Notes: generated from the letters alone by a model not told the origin. A DNA stretch of 14,657 bases from an uncultured Desulfuromonadales bacterium (GCA_945787295.1 CALZHQ010000089.1:902-15558), one strand, 5' to 3'; counted from the stretch's first letter, positions 5,602-14,623 are shown. Made by a program: numbers and translations.

Positions 5602-5958
5602 ATGCTGGAAAGTTATTTGCCGATTCTCGTCGTTATCGGCATCGCCTTTGCTTTTGCAATCGGGTCGGTTGTCATGTCCCGCCTGATCGGTGTCAAGAAG
5701 CCCACCGAGCTTAAGTTGTCGCCGTACGAGTGTGGGATGCCACTTCTCGGTTCAGCGCAAGAGCGTTTCTCCATCAAGTTCTACATTATTGCGATGCTCT
5801 TTATCCTGTTTGATATTGAGGCAGTCTTTCTTTATCCCTGGGCGGTCATGTTTAAGCGCCTGGGGATTTTTGGTTTCGTCGAGATGGGTGTCTTTATCAT
5901 TATCCTGCTCGTCGGCTTTATCTACGTTTGGAAAAAAGGAGCTCTGGAATGGGAATAG
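5602..5958 (+). CDS. nuoA: NADH-quinone oxidoreductase subunit A
   Basis: This small membrane-arm subunit of complex I (ND3 homologue) has 118 residues with three membrane segments at about 7-29, 60-80 and 92-110. The conserved matrix loop SPYECGMP holds C44, which corresponds to the loop that shapes the quinone cavity. The acidic pair D71 and E73 in [12 protein letters not shown] is the family hallmark. I start at the ATG at 5602, which has AAGGAG eight bases upstream and gives the usual start MLESYLPI. An in-frame ATG at 5584 would translate the Shine-Dalgarno itself. It is the first gene of the operon and overlaps nuoB by 10 bases. Confidence 0.95.
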   Translation: MLESYLPILVVIGIAFAFAIGSVVMSRLIGVKKPTELKLSPYECGMPLLGSAQERFSIKFYIIAMLFILFDIEAVFLYPWAVMFKRLGIFGFVEMGVFIIILLVGFIYVWKKGALEWE

Positions 5959-6470
5959 AGCAACCCAAGACTCTCGGTAGCGGTTTTATTACCACCAGTC
6001 TGGACAAGCTGGTCAACTGGTCGCGTGCCAGTTCCATGTGGCCCCTGACCTTCGGTCTGGCTTGCTGTGCGATCGAGATGATGGCAACCGGTGCTGCCCG
6101 TTTTGACCTTGACCGGATGGGGATTCTGTTTCGTGCCTCACCACGGCAGGCTGATGTCATCATCATTGCCGGTACGGTCACCAAGAAGATGCTGCCGGTT
6201 ATCAAGACCGTTTATGAGCAGATGCCGGAGCCTCGGTATGTTATCGCCATGGGGGCCTGTGCTTCTTCGGGCGGAATTTTCGATACCTACAGTGTTGTGC
6301 AGGGGATCGATGAGGAGCTCCCGGTTGATGTTTACATTCCTGGTTGCCCCCCGCGCCCTGAGGGCCTTCTTTACGGCTTGATGAAGTTACAGGATAAGAT
6401 CCGGGCTGAGCGTAATACTTTCGGCGCTGCTATCGGTGTCGGTGAAGTGGTCCACAACGAGGTTGTGTAA
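5949..6470 (+). CDS. nuoB: NADH-quinone oxidoreductase subunit B (PSST)
   Basis: This subunit carries cluster N2, the last [4Fe-4S] centre before quinone, at the junction of the peripheral and membrane arms. The 173-residue product has the unusual tandem ligand pair C39-C40 ([11 protein letters not shown]), plus C104 in [10 protein letters not shown] and C133 in [10 protein letters not shown], so all four ligands are present. The ATG at 5949 has GGAG seven bases upstream and lies inside the end of nuoA in another frame. An upstream in-frame TTG at 5928 would reach further back into nuoA and has no ribosome site. The length is normal for bacterial NuoB, and the overlap with nuoA suggests coupled translation. 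Confidence 0.97.
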   Translation: MGIEQPKTLGSGFITTSLDKLVNWSRASSMWPLTFGLACCAIEMMATGAARFDLDRMGILFRASPRQADVIIIAGTVTKKMLPVIKTVYEQMPEPRYVIAMGACASSGGIFDTYSVVQGIDEELPVDVYIPGCPPRPEGLLYGLMKLQDKIRAERNTFGAAIGVGEVVHNEVV

Positions 6471-6502
6471 TCGCCTTTAAGTGATGAGGACAGGACAAGT
6501 CA

Positions 6503-6985
6503 ATGAGCGATCAAGCGATTGTTGAAAAGTTAAAAGCAAAGTTTTCGTCAGCCGTGCTGGATGTCGTCGAGCACCGTGGTGAGACAACTGTGACCGTTGA
6601 GAAGGAGCCGATTGTTGCGATCTGCACCTTCCTGCGCGACGAATGTGGTTACAACTTCCTGTGCGATCTCTGCGGTGTTGATTATCTCGGCAAGGCCCCT
6701 CGCTTTATGGTGGTTTACAACCTTTACAACATCACCACCAAGCAGCGCCTGCGGATCAAGGCTCCGGTTGAAGAGCAGGATGCCACGATTGATACCGTCA
6801 GCGTTGTCTGGGGAACTGCCAACTGGCACGAGCGCGAATGCTGGGATCTGATGGGGATCAGCTTCAATGATCACCCGGACCAGCGCCGTATTCTGATGCC
6901 GGCCGACTGGGAAGGCCACCCGCTGCGCAAGGATTATCCTGTGCAGGGTCCTGACCGCGAGCCCTATCAGGGCCGTCTTTCCTAA
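6503..6985 (+). CDS. nuoC: NADH-quinone oxidoreductase subunit C (30 kDa)
   Basis: A peripheral-arm scaffold subunit with no cofactor, packed against NuoD. The 160-residue product has the 30-kDa subunit signature at 109-147: HERECWDLMGISFNDHPD, then RRILMPADW, then GHPLRKDYP. N-terminal residues 15-90 show the usual alpha/beta fold pattern (FLRDECGYNFLCDLCGVDYLG at 43-63). nuoC is a separate gene here and is not fused to nuoD as in E. coli. The gene starts 32 bases after nuoB; GAGGACAGGA upstream is a modest ribosome site. Nothing is missing relative to the family. Confidence 0.96.
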   Translation: MSDQAIVEKLKAKFSSAVLDVVEHRGETTVTVEKEPIVAICTFLRDECGYNFLCDLCGVDYLGKAPRFMVVYNLYNITTKQRLRIKAPVEEQDATIDTVSVVWGTANWHERECWDLMGISFNDHPDQRRILMPADWEGHPLRKDYPVQGPDREPYQGRLS

Positions 6986-7024
6986 TTGACGCGATAACTA
7001 TTCCTTAACTGGACGAGGCATAAA

Positions 7025-8206
7025 ATGGCAGTTAACACTGAAACAATGACCATCAACATGGGACCTCAGCACCCGTCGACCCACGGTGTGTTGCAGCTGA
7101 TCCTTGAACTTGATGGCGAGGTTGTGCAGAAGGCGACCCCCCACATTGGTTTCCTGCACCGTGGCACTGAGAAGCTCTCCGAGCACCGGACCTATCATCA
7201 GGTTATTCCTTTGACTGACCGGCTCGACTACCTGGCACCGATGAGCAACAACATCGGTTATGTTCTGGCCGTTGAGAAACTGCTTGGAATTACCGATGAA
7301 ATCCCGGAAAGAGCCAATACCATCCGTATCATTTTGGCCGAATTGACCCGTTTGAAGAGTCACTTGGTCTGGTTGGCTTGCCACGCTCTGGATATCGGCG
7401 CAATGACCGTCTTTATCTATTGTTTCCGTGAGCGTGAATGCATCATGAACATTTACGAAAAGCTCTCTGGCGCACGGATGACCTCGAATTACTTTCGTGT
7501 CGGCGGTCTTTCGGCTGATTTCCCGGACGGCTTGGCCCAGGAAATTCGCGAGTTTGCCACGTCGATTCCGGGACATGTCGAAGAATATGAAGGCCTGCTG
7601 ACCGGAAACAAGATCTGGCAGAAACGGACCATGGGCGTTGGCGAGATCAGTGCTGAGGATGCTATCGATATCGGTCTGACCGGCCCTTCATTGCGGGCTT
7701 CGGGTGTCGATTGGGACCTGCGCCGCGATAATCCCTACTGCGGTTATGAAAATTACGATTTCGAGGTTCCAGTCAGAGATGAGTGCGACACCTGGGCTCG
7801 TTACCACTGCCGTCTCGAAGAGATGCGTCAGGCTAGCCGGATCATTCTGCAGGCTCTCGACAAGCTGCAGGACGGCCCGATCCTCGCGGACTGTCCGCAA
7901 GTTTGTCTGCCGCCGAAGCAGGATGTCGTCAATACGATTGAAGGCCTGATCCATCACTTTAAGATCGTCACCGAGGGCTTCAAGCCGGAGCCTGGGGAAA
8001 TCTACCAGGGGGTTGAGAATCCGAAAGGTGAGCTCGGTTACTATCTGGTCTCAGATGGGTCGCCGATGCCGCTGCGGATGAAGATCCGTCCGCCGTCTTT
8101 TGTCAACCTGCAGGCTCTGCCGCAGATGGTTGAAGGAAGATTGCTGGCAGACGTTATCGCCGTTATCGGTACCTTGGACATCGTTCTCGGTGAAATCGAC
8201 CGTTAA
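7025..8206 (+). CDS. nuoD: NADH-quinone oxidoreductase subunit D (49 kDa)
   Basis: This 393-residue subunit forms most of the quinone-binding cavity with NuoB and descends from the large subunit of NiFe hydrogenases. The motif MGPQHPSTHGVLQL is at 12-25. H20 and Y69 (RLDYL) align with the quinone-contacting His38 and Tyr87 of Thermus Nqo4, with the same 49-residue spacing. The C-terminal ending GTLDIVLGEIDR is the normal family end, with the old NiFe cysteines absent as expected. It begins with ATG after GGACGAGG, 39 bases downstream of nuoC. Length and motifs are ordinary for an unfused NuoD. Confidence 0.97.
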   Translation: MAVNTETMTINMGPQHPSTHGVLQLILELDGEVVQKATPHIGFLHRGTEKLSEHRTYHQVIPLTDRLDYLAPMSNNIGYVLAVEKLLGITDEIPERANTIRIILAELTRLKSHLVWLACHALDIGAMTVFIYCFRERECIMNIYEKLSGARMTSNYFRVGGLSADFPDGLAQEIREFATSIPGHVEEYEGLLTGNKIWQKRTMGVGEISAEDAIDIGLTGPSLRASGVDWDLRRDNPYCGYENYDFEVPVRDECDTWARYHCRLEEMRQASRIILQALDKLQDGPILADCPQVCLPPKQDVVNTIEGLIHHFKIVTEGFKPEPGEIYQGVENPKGELGYYLVSDGSPMPLRMKIRPPSFVNLQALPQMVEGRLLADVIAVIGTLDIVLGEIDR

Positions 8207-8237
8207 CCCTCAAGTAGTGATCAGATAAGAGGTCATC

Positions 8238-8747
8238 ATGACGGAAACCGCAGAGCAGGTAGAAGAACAAGCTGTAGAAGAAGAAATCGACTTGGGGCCG
8301 GCGAACAAGGTCATCGATAAGTACCTGGACATGCACGGCAACTTGATGCCGGTGTTGCAGGGCATCCAGGAAGAGTACGGCTATATTCCTGAAGCGACTG
8401 TTCATTTGGCTGCTGAACGGCTGAACGTCTACTCCAGTCAGATTTACGGTGTTCTCACGTTTTATGCGCAGTTCCATCTTAAGCCGCGCGGCAAATATAT
8501 TATTCGCGTCTGCATGGGAACGGCCTGTCACGTTAAGGGCGCTGGTCGGATCGGAGACGCCATCAAGGATCATATTGGTGTCGGCCACGCAGAAACAACT
8601 GAAGACCTGATGTTCACGGCTGAGTATGTCGCCTGTATCGGTGCCTGCGGTATGGCACCGGTTATTATGGTGAACGATGCGACCTACGGAAGCATCAGTG
8701 TTCAGAAGACGGTCGAGGTCGTTGATAAATACAAGGAAATGGGCTGA
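8238..8747 (+). CDS. nuoE: NADH-quinone oxidoreductase subunit E (24 kDa, [2Fe-2S])
   Basis: This is a thioredoxin-like [2Fe-2S] subunit (cluster N1a) of the NADH-dehydrogenase module, sitting next to NuoF. The 169-residue product shows the ligand pattern C92-x4-C97 (CMGTACHVKGA) and C133-x3-C137 (CIGACGMAP), complete. The N-terminal helical part (22-80) carries GYIPEATVHLAAERLNVYSS, characteristic of the family, after an acidic Glu-rich extension at 1-18. AAGAGGT before the ATG supports the start. Its presence as a full separate subunit matters because NuoF also carries a second domain of the same fold at its N-terminus. Confidence 0.97.
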   Translation: MTETAEQVEEQAVEEEIDLGPANKVIDKYLDMHGNLMPVLQGIQEEYGYIPEATVHLAAERLNVYSSQIYGVLTFYAQFHLKPRGKYIIRVCMGTACHVKGAGRIGDAIKDHIGVGHAETTEDLMFTAEYVACIGACGMAPVIMVNDATYGSISVQKTVEVVDKYKEMG

Positions 8748-8784
8748 TTCTGCCATTCAACCGTGCTGGTATCGAGGATAGTTT

Positions 8785-10566
8785 ATGTCCGAAACTGCTG
8801 AAAATCTAAAAATTCTGATCTGCACCGGGACCGGTGGTCTCGCATCTGGTGCTGCTGACGTTGTCTCTGCCTTCGAGGAAGAATTCGAAAAGAAGGGCGT
8901 TGCAGCCAAAGTCGGTAGTCGCTGTGATGTCAGCAGCACCGGCTGTCGCGGTCTTTGCGCCAACGACGTGCTGGTTGATGTCTGTATTCCGGGCAAAGAT
9001 CCGGTCACCTACGATTTTGTCACCGCCGATCTGGTTCCGCAGATTGTCGATGAGCATATTCTGGGTGAGGGGCCGATTCCGAAGAAAGTTGCCGGTCCCT
9101 ACTATGCCAAATTTCTTGAGAAGCAGCAGCGGATTATCTTTAACCGTTGCGGGACCATCGATGCGGAAAGTCTCGATGACTTTCTGGCCCACGAGGGTTT
9201 CAAGGGGATCAAAAAAGCGGTCACCATGACTCAGGACGAGGTCATCGAAGAAGTCAAAAAATCCGGTTTGCGTGGTCGTGGGGGCGGTGGGTTTCCGACC
9301 GGAGTCAAGTGGTCTTTCTGTAAGGCGACTCCCGGTGATCACAAATATCTGATCTGTAACGCTGATGAGGGCGATCCAGGCGCTTTTATGGACCGTTCGG
9401 TCCTTGAAGGCGACCCCTACGGGTTGATCGAGGGGATGATGATCGGTGCTTACGCCATCGGGTGTGACTTCGCCTATGTGTATGTTCGGGCTGAGTATCC
9501 GTTGGCGATCAAGCGTCTGCAGATGGCGATCGACACCTGTTACGAAAAGGGCTATCTCGGCGACAACTGCATGGGCCTCGGTTTTAAACTCGACATGCGC
9601 ATCAAGGCCGGTGCCGGTGCATTTGTTTGTGGCGAAGAGACGGCACTGATGGCTTCCATCGAAGGTCATCGCGGGATGTCACGTCCACGCCCGCCGTTCC
9701 CGGCCGTTCGCGGTCTCTGGACCAAGCCGACCAATATTAATAACGTTGAAACGTTTGCCAACGTTGCTTACATCTTCTACAACGGCGCTGACTGGTATAA
9801 CTCCATCGGCACCGAGGGCACCAAGGGCACCAAGATCTTTGCCCTGACCGGAAAGGTCAAGCACACCGGGCTGGTCGAGGTTCCTGCCGGAACCACCATG
9901 AAGGAAGTTATCTACGATGTCTGTGGTGGTATCGAGAATAACCGTAAGTTTAAGGCGGTGCAGGCTGGTGGCCCGTCGGGTGGTTGCCTGCCGGCAGAGG
10001 GTCTGGATGCCGAGGTCGATTACGATTCACTGATCAAAGCGGGCGCGATGATGGGTTCCGGTGGTCTGGTCGTCATGGACGAAACCACCTGTATGGTCGA
10101 TATTGCGCGCTTCTTCCTCAACTTTACCCGGGTTGAGTCCTGCGGAAAGTGTATCCCCTGCCGGATCGGTCTGAAGATCATGCTCGAGATCCTCGAGCGG
10201 ATTACCGAGGGTAAAGGTCGGGAAGGTGATATCGAGATGCTGGAAGATATGGCCTACGATATCAAGAAGAGTTCGCTCTGCGGTCTCGGCCAGACAGCTC
10301 CAAACCCGGTTCTTTCAACGATCCGCTACTTCCGCGAAGAGTATGAAACACATATCCATACGGGCGAATGTCCTTCGCACTCCTGTAAAGCACTGCTGCA
10401 CTTCCGCGTTATCGAGGAAAAATGTAAGAAGTGTGGTTTGTGTCCGCGGGTTTGCCCGGTTGACGCGATCGAATGGGAAAAAGGCAAAGTGGCCTATATC
10501 GATCTTGAGAAGTGCACCAAGTGTACCTCTTGTTACGATGCTTGCCGCTTCATGGCTATCGATTAG
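8785..10566 (+). CDS. nuoF: NADH-quinone oxidoreductase subunit F, extended HndC-like form (FMN, NADH site)
   Basis: This subunit binds NADH and FMN and passes electrons to the iron-sulfur chain. At 593 residues it is about 150 longer than E. coli NuoF. Residues 1-95 form a thioredoxin-like [2Fe-2S] domain. Residues 140-330 hold the FMN/NADH core (GLRGRGGGGFPTGVKW at 161-176, CNADEGDPGAF at 191-201, GAGAFVCGEETALMASIEG at 276-294). The N3 [4Fe-4S] motif is CGKCIPCR at 453-460, with C499 downstream. Residues 545-587 add two ferredoxin motifs (CKKCGLCPRVCP and CTKCTSCYDAC). This domain order matches the HndC/HydB-type flavin subunits of hydrogenases, here within a full complex I operon. The N-terminal cluster site has C13, C54 and C58, but Gly18 stands where the second cysteine is expected (CTGTGG). 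Confidence 0.96.
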   Translation: MSETAENLKILICTGTGGLASGAADVVSAFEEEFEKKGVAAKVGSRCDVSSTGCRGLCANDVLVDVCIPGKDPVTYDFVTADLVPQIVDEHILGEGPIPKKVAGPYYAKFLEKQQRIIFNRCGTIDAESLDDFLAHEGFKGIKKAVTMTQDEVIEEVKKSGLRGRGGGGFPTGVKWSFCKATPGDHKYLICNADEGDPGAFMDRSVLEGDPYGLIEGMMIGAYAIGCDFAYVYVRAEYPLAIKRLQMAIDTCYEKGYLGDNCMGLGFKLDMRIKAGAGAFVCGEETALMASIEGHRGMSRPRPPFPAVRGLWTKPTNINNVETFANVAYIFYNGADWYNSIGTEGTKGTKIFALTGKVKHTGLVEVPAGTTMKEVIYDVCGGIENNRKFKAVQAGGPSGGCLPAEGLDAEVDYDSLIKAGAMMGSGGLVVMDETTCMVDIARFFLNFTRVESCGKCIPCRIGLKIMLEILERITEGKGREGDIEMLEDMAYDIKKSSLCGLGQTAPNPVLSTIRYFREEYETHIHTGECPSHSCKALLHFRVIEEKCKKCGLCPRVCPVDAIEWEKGKVAYIDLEKCTKCTSCYDACRFMAID

Positions 10567-10604
10567 TCGCACTCACTGATTTGAGTTGATACGAGGTTAA
10601 GAGA

Positions 10605-13049
10605 AAACAGGTACAAGTCAGCAAAACAGCCACAATCTATGAGGCTGCGAAGGAAGCTGGCATCTATATCCCTGTGCTTTGCTATGCCAAGAAGCTGCTC
10701 CCTTACGGTGCCTGCCGCGTCTGTCTGGTAGAAGTCGAGCAGATGAAAGGTCGCCTGATCCCGTCCTGTACCACCCCGGCGACTGAGGGGATGGTGGTCA
10801 CCACCATGTCGGACGAGATCCGCAAAGTACGCAAGACCGTGCTTGAGTTCCTGTTGGTCAACCACGTTGTAGAATGTCCGGTCTGTGATAAAGGTGGCGA
10901 ATGTGATCTGCAGGACCTGACCTACGAATACGAAGTTGTCAGCAACCGCTTCGAAGGTGAAAAATTCGATCTGCCGACCGATGAGATCAACCCGCTGATC
11001 GAGCGGAACATGAATCGCTGTGTTCTCTGCGGTAAATGCGTCCGCGTTTGCGACGAAGTTGTCGGTTACGGTTCTTACTCCTTCATCAACCGCGGCTTTG
11101 AAACCAAAATCGCTACCGCTTTTGATCGCGGTTTGAACTGCGAATTCTGTGGCCAGTGTGTGTCCATGTGTCCGGTTGGTGCCATCCTGCCGCGCCCCTT
11201 CAAGTTCAAGGCGCGCCCGTGGCAGCTCAAAGAAGTTGATTCGGTCTGCGGTTACTGCGGTAACGGTTGTACCGTGACCCTTGGTACCAAGGACAATGAA
11301 GTTCAGACCATCCGCTTCAACGATAAGACCGGCGTCAATGACGGTAATCTCTGTATCCGCGGTCGCTTCGGTGCTTCTTACGTCAATAGTGGTGACAAAC
11401 TGGATAAGCCGCTGGTTCGACGTGACGGTCGGTTGGTAGAAACCAGCTGGGATGACGCGATTCAGGCAGTTGTCGATGGTTTCAAAGCTGCTGGCGACAG
11501 CATAGGGATTATCTCCGGTGCCCGTCTGACCAACGAAGAACTGTTCCTGCTGAAGAACCTCAGCAAGACTGTCGGTACCGAGAATCTCGATCACTCTGGA
11601 GGCGAGTGCTACAAGGGCGTCAGCGAAGGGTTGAAAGAAACTCTCGGTCTGCAAGCCTCAACGGCAACCTTCCCGCAGGTAGAAAACTGCGATGCGATCC
11701 TGTCGATCCGTTCCGATTTTTACGAAACTCACCCGGTCTTCGGCATGGTCGTCAACCAGGCGATCCGTAACAACGAGGCTAAGCTGACGGTTATCGCTGA
11801 CAAGCGAGGTAAGTTCACCAAACTACCGAACGCCCGGACCCTGTTGCATAAGCCGGGCTTGGAACTGAACATTCTTAACGGGATATGTTCGGTTCTACTG
11901 GAAGAAGGTTTGGCCAAGACCGATGGCCTTGAAGGGCTTGATGAACTGCAGGACGCGCTGAAGGATTTCTCAGCTGACGCCGTGGCGGCAGCAACCGGAG
12001 TCGCTGCCGATGCGATCAAGCAGGCAGCCCGCGAACTGGCTGCTGCTGAGAATGCTGCTATCCTGCTCGCTTACGGTCTGCCCTACACTGCCTACAGCAA
12101 AGAGCTGGGCATTGCCGCTGCTAACCTGTCGCTGCTGACCGGAATCGCCGGTCGTCAGGGTTCAGGTCTCTACCTCTGCGGAGAAAAGGCCAACAGCCAG
12201 GGTGCCATCGACCTCGGTATTCTGCCGGGTGACAAAGGTGCCGGTGCACAGCAAATGCTGGCGGACGCGGCCAGCGGTCAGCTGAAAGCACTCTACCTGG
12301 TTGGTGAAGATCCGTTGGTATCCTACCCGGATCGTGCCCTGATTGAAAAATCCCTGGAGAACTCCTTCCTGGTTGTTCAGGACCTGTTCATGTCCGCAAC
12401 CGCTCAGAAGGCGGATGTCGTTCTGCCGGCTGTTTCCTTCGCCGAAAAAGATGGCACCTTTACCAACGCCGAGCGCCGCATTCAGCGGGTGCGCAAAGGG
12501 ATCAACCCGAAGGGCGAAGCGAAGGCCGACTTTGATATTTTCAAACTGCTCCTTCAGGCCTACGGCGCCGAGGCGCCGAACAACCCGGCTGCGGCTTTCG
12601 CTGAGCTGGCTGCAGTGACCCCAGGTTACGAAATGGTCAGCCTCGACATGCTTGGTGCACAGGGCTACGTCTGGGGCGGTGATATTCTCAAGCCGGAAAC
12701 GACCAAACTGGTACCGGTTGCCGGTGGTGAGGCTGTGGACAGCAAATACCAGCTGATCTTCGGTAGCGCGCTTTACCACAGTGGTACCGTTTCGACCCGC
12801 GCCAAGGGGCCGAATGCCGTTGTACCTGAGCCTTACATCGAGTTGTGCCGCGAAGATGCTGCCGCTCTGAGCATCGCCGACGGTGACCAGCTCAAGTTGA
12901 AGACTGCCGCGGGTGAGTTACAGGCGAAAGTCAAGGTAGATCGTCGCCTGCCGCAAGGAGTGATGTTTGCTCCTTATCACTTTGCAGAATTGGAACTGAA
13001 CCGGATTTACAGTGGCCAGCCGGCCGTTGCGGTTGAACCGGTCAAGTAA
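10605..13049 (+). CDS. nuoG: NADH-quinone oxidoreductase subunit G (75 kDa), start codon unclear
   Basis: This is the large iron-sulfur subunit of the NADH module. Numbering from the first standard start, GTG at 10674, the ligands are C3, C14, C17 and C32 ([2Fe-2S] N1b), H64, C68, C71 and C77 (N5), and C116-C126 with C156-C166 (N4 and N6b-type motifs as read from the CxxCxxC patterns). C192, C195, C199 and C227 would be the extra N7-type cluster. A molybdopterin-oxidoreductase-like domain that no longer needs the cofactor fills the rest, ending in the usual C-terminal barrel. Homologous coding clearly extends upstream: codons from 10605 read KQVQVSKTATIYEAAKEAGI, the standard first strand and helix of the ferredoxin domain. 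No ATG, GTG or TTG lies in frame between the TGA at 10587 and 10674. About eight N-terminal residues and the start codon seem to be missing. The coordinate 10605 marks the first recognisable codon, not a start. Confidence 0.85.
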   Translation, partial: KQVQVSKTATIYEAAKEAGIYIPVLCYAKKLLPYGACRVCLVEVEQMKGRLIPSCTTPATEGMVVTTMSDEIRKVRKTVLEFLLVNHVVECPVCDKGGECDLQDLTYEYEVVSNRFEGEKFDLPTDEINPLIERNMNRCVLCGKCVRVCDEVVGYGSYSFINRGFETKIATAFDRGLNCEFCGQCVSMCPVGAILPRPFKFKARPWQLKEVDSVCGYCGNGCTVTLGTKDNEVQTIRFNDKTGVNDGNLCIRGRFGASYVNSGDKLDKPLVRRDGRLVETSWDDAIQAVVDGFKAAGDSIGIISGARLTNEELFLLKNLSKTVGTENLDHSGGECYKGVSEGLKETLGLQASTATFPQVENCDAILSIRSDFYETHPVFGMVVNQAIRNNEAKLTVIADKRGKFTKLPNARTLLHKPGLELNILNGICSVLLEEGLAKTDGLEGLDELQDALKDFSADAVAAATGVAADAIKQAARELAAAENAAILLAYGLPYTAYSKELGIAAANLSLLTGIAGRQGSGLYLCGEKANSQGAIDLGILPGDKGAGAQQMLADAASGQLKALYLVGEDPLVSYPDRALIEKSLENSFLVVQDLFMSATAQKADVVLPAVSFAEKDGTFTNAERRIQRVRKGINPKGEAKADFDIFKLLLQAYGAEAPNNPAAAFAELAAVTPGYEMVSLDMLGAQGYVWGGDILKPETTKLVPVAGGEAVDSKYQLIFGSALYHSGTVSTRAKGPNAVVPEPYIELCREDAAALSIADGDQLKLKTAAGELQAKVKVDRRLPQGVMFAPYHFAELELNRIYSGQPAVAVEPVK

Positions 13050-13121
13050 TATTTATTTTGGTTTGTCGGTGATTGCGACCGGCTGGATACGGCAGAAATG
13101 CCTTAGACACTAAGGAAGAGG

Positions 13122-14183
13122 ATGGTCATGACGCCAGAAGTTCTGACAATCTCAAACACCCCGCTACTTTTCACTGCTGCCATGCTGGCGAAAATAGCGG
13201 TGGCGTTTGTCGTGACGCTGTTGATCGTTGCTTATGCTACGTGGTGTGAGCGTAAGATAATCGGCCGGATGCAAACCCGGTGCGGTCCGACTATGACTGG
13301 CTATAACGGTCTGCTGCAACCGATCGCAGACGGTTTGAAGCTCTTTTTTAAAGAGGACATCATCCCGGCACAAGCGCACTGGGCAGCCTTTATCCTGGCT
13401 CCGATGATGATTCTGGCTCCAGCCTTTGTCTCCATCGCAGTTATTCCGTTCGGCGGTGACTTTCAGTTTACCTATGATGGAACTCTTTACGCGGTTCCTC
13501 TGCAGATAACTGACTTGAACATCGGTGTTCTGTTTATCCTGGCGATGGCGGGTCTTGGGGTTTACGGAATTGTTCTGGCAGGTCTCGCGTCAAACAGTAA
13601 GTACTCTCTGCTCGGAGGTATTCGTTCCACTGCGCAGATGATTTCTTACGAGCTGGCAGCAGGTCTGTCGATTATTGCAGTCTTTATGCTCTCTGAAACC
13701 CTCAGTATGCGAGGAATCGTTGCCGTACAGGCAGAGCCTCTTTGGGGTGTAATCAGCTGGCTCCCTAACTGGTATATCTTCTCACAGCCTCTGGCCTTTG
13801 GACTTTTCGTTGTCGGTTCAATGGCTGAGATCAATCGGACTCCTTTTGACTTGCCAGAAGCTGAAACTGAATTGGTATCCGGATTCTGTACCGAATATTC
13901 ATCCATGAAATATGCCCTGTTCTTCATGGCTGAGTATGCAAACATGATCACTGTCTCCGCTATCGCCACAACGCTTTTCCTCGGCGGTTGGGGAGGCCCA
14001 CTGTACAGCTGGATGAACTTCCTGGCTAAGGTGTTTGCATTCATGTTCTTCTTTATCTGGATTCGGGCAACCTTCCCTCGTCTGCGTTATGACCAGTTGA
14101 TGACTCTGGGTTGGAAAATCATGCTTCCCCTGTCACTGGCAAATATCGTGATCACGGGCATTGTGGCCCTTCTCTGGCAGTAA
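13122..14183 (+). CDS. nuoH: NADH-quinone oxidoreductase subunit H (ND1)
   Basis: This membrane subunit anchors the peripheral arm and forms the mouth of the quinone tunnel. The 353-residue product has about eight membrane segments. Family motifs are ERKIIGRMQTRCGP near 43-56, then GLLQPIADGLKLFFKEDIIP, and the conserved acidic loop AEINRTPFDLPEAETELVSGF near 234-254 followed by EYSSMKYALFFMAEYANM. Starts at 13122 (MVMTPEV) and 13128 (MTPEV) are both possible: AAGGA serves the first and GAGG the second. The 72-base gap after nuoG is the largest inside the operon, but I see no terminator in it. The RCGPTMTG stretch differs somewhat from the common GPNRVGP wording, which may be lineage variation. 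Confidence 0.96.
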   Translation: MVMTPEVLTISNTPLLFTAAMLAKIAVAFVVTLLIVAYATWCERKIIGRMQTRCGPTMTGYNGLLQPIADGLKLFFKEDIIPAQAHWAAFILAPMMILAPAFVSIAVIPFGGDFQFTYDGTLYAVPLQITDLNIGVLFILAMAGLGVYGIVLAGLASNSKYSLLGGIRSTAQMISYELAAGLSIIAVFMLSETLSMRGIVAVQAEPLWGVISWLPNWYIFSQPLAFGLFVVGSMAEINRTPFDLPEAETELVSGFCTEYSSMKYALFFMAEYANMITVSAIATTLFLGGWGGPLYSWMNFLAKVFAFMFFFIWIRATFPRLRYDQLMTLGWKIMLPLSLANIVITGIVALLWQ

Positions 14184-14207
14184 CCAGACATTGCGTAGAG
14201 GATAGTT

Positions 14208-14606
14208 ATGTTTAAAGAGTTTGCCAAAGGCCTGAGTATAACGCTGAAGTATCTGTTGCCGGGCAACACCACGACGGTACAGTACCCGAAAGAGCGCTGC
14301 GAAATTGCGCCCCGTTTCCGTGGTTTGCATCGCCTGGTACCAGAGCAGCATCGCGAAAAATGTGTCGCCTGTTATCTTTGTCCGACAGTCTGCCCGGCCA
14401 AATGTATTACGGTCGAGTCGGCTGAGAATGATAAGGGTGAAAAATACCCGAAAGTTTATGAAATTGACCTGCTGCGCTGCATTTTCTGTGGCTACTGCGT
14501 GGAGGCCTGTCCGGTTGAGGCAATTGAAATGACCGACGCCTACGAACTGGCCAATTTTAAGCGGGTAGATTTTAACTTCGACAAAGAACGTCTTCTGAAG
14601 TCGTAA
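14208..14606 (+). CDS. nuoI: NADH-quinone oxidoreductase subunit I (two [4Fe-4S])
   Basis: This subunit carries clusters N6a and N6b, which link the NADH module to cluster N2 in NuoB. The 132-residue product has both complete ferredoxin motifs: C52, C55, C58 and C62 (CVACYLCPTVCP), and C91, C94, C97 and C101 (CIFCGYCVEACP). The N-terminal amphipathic helix FAKGLSITLKYLL (5-17) would lie on the membrane surface next to NuoH. YPKERCEIAPRFRGLHRL (26-43) is the normal lead-in. GAGG precedes the ATG at a suitable distance, 24 bases after nuoH. Confidence 0.97.
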   Translation: MFKEFAKGLSITLKYLLPGNTTTVQYPKERCEIAPRFRGLHRLVPEQHREKCVACYLCPTVCPAKCITVESAENDKGEKYPKVYEIDLLRCIFCGYCVEACPVEAIEMTDAYELANFKRVDFNFDKERLLKS

Positions 14607-14623
14607 GAGGGAGCAGCGAATCC

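Noticed and set aside
10639..10674. ATG at 10639 as the nuoG start
   Set aside because: It is out of frame with nuoG by one base, and its own frame closes within about 30 codons.
8806..11654. Long minus-strand open frames (287 and 363 codons) opposite nuoF and nuoG
   Set aside because: The plus strand carries unmistakable iron-sulfur and FMN motifs. The antisense products have no ribosome sites or recognisable domains and arise from codon bias.
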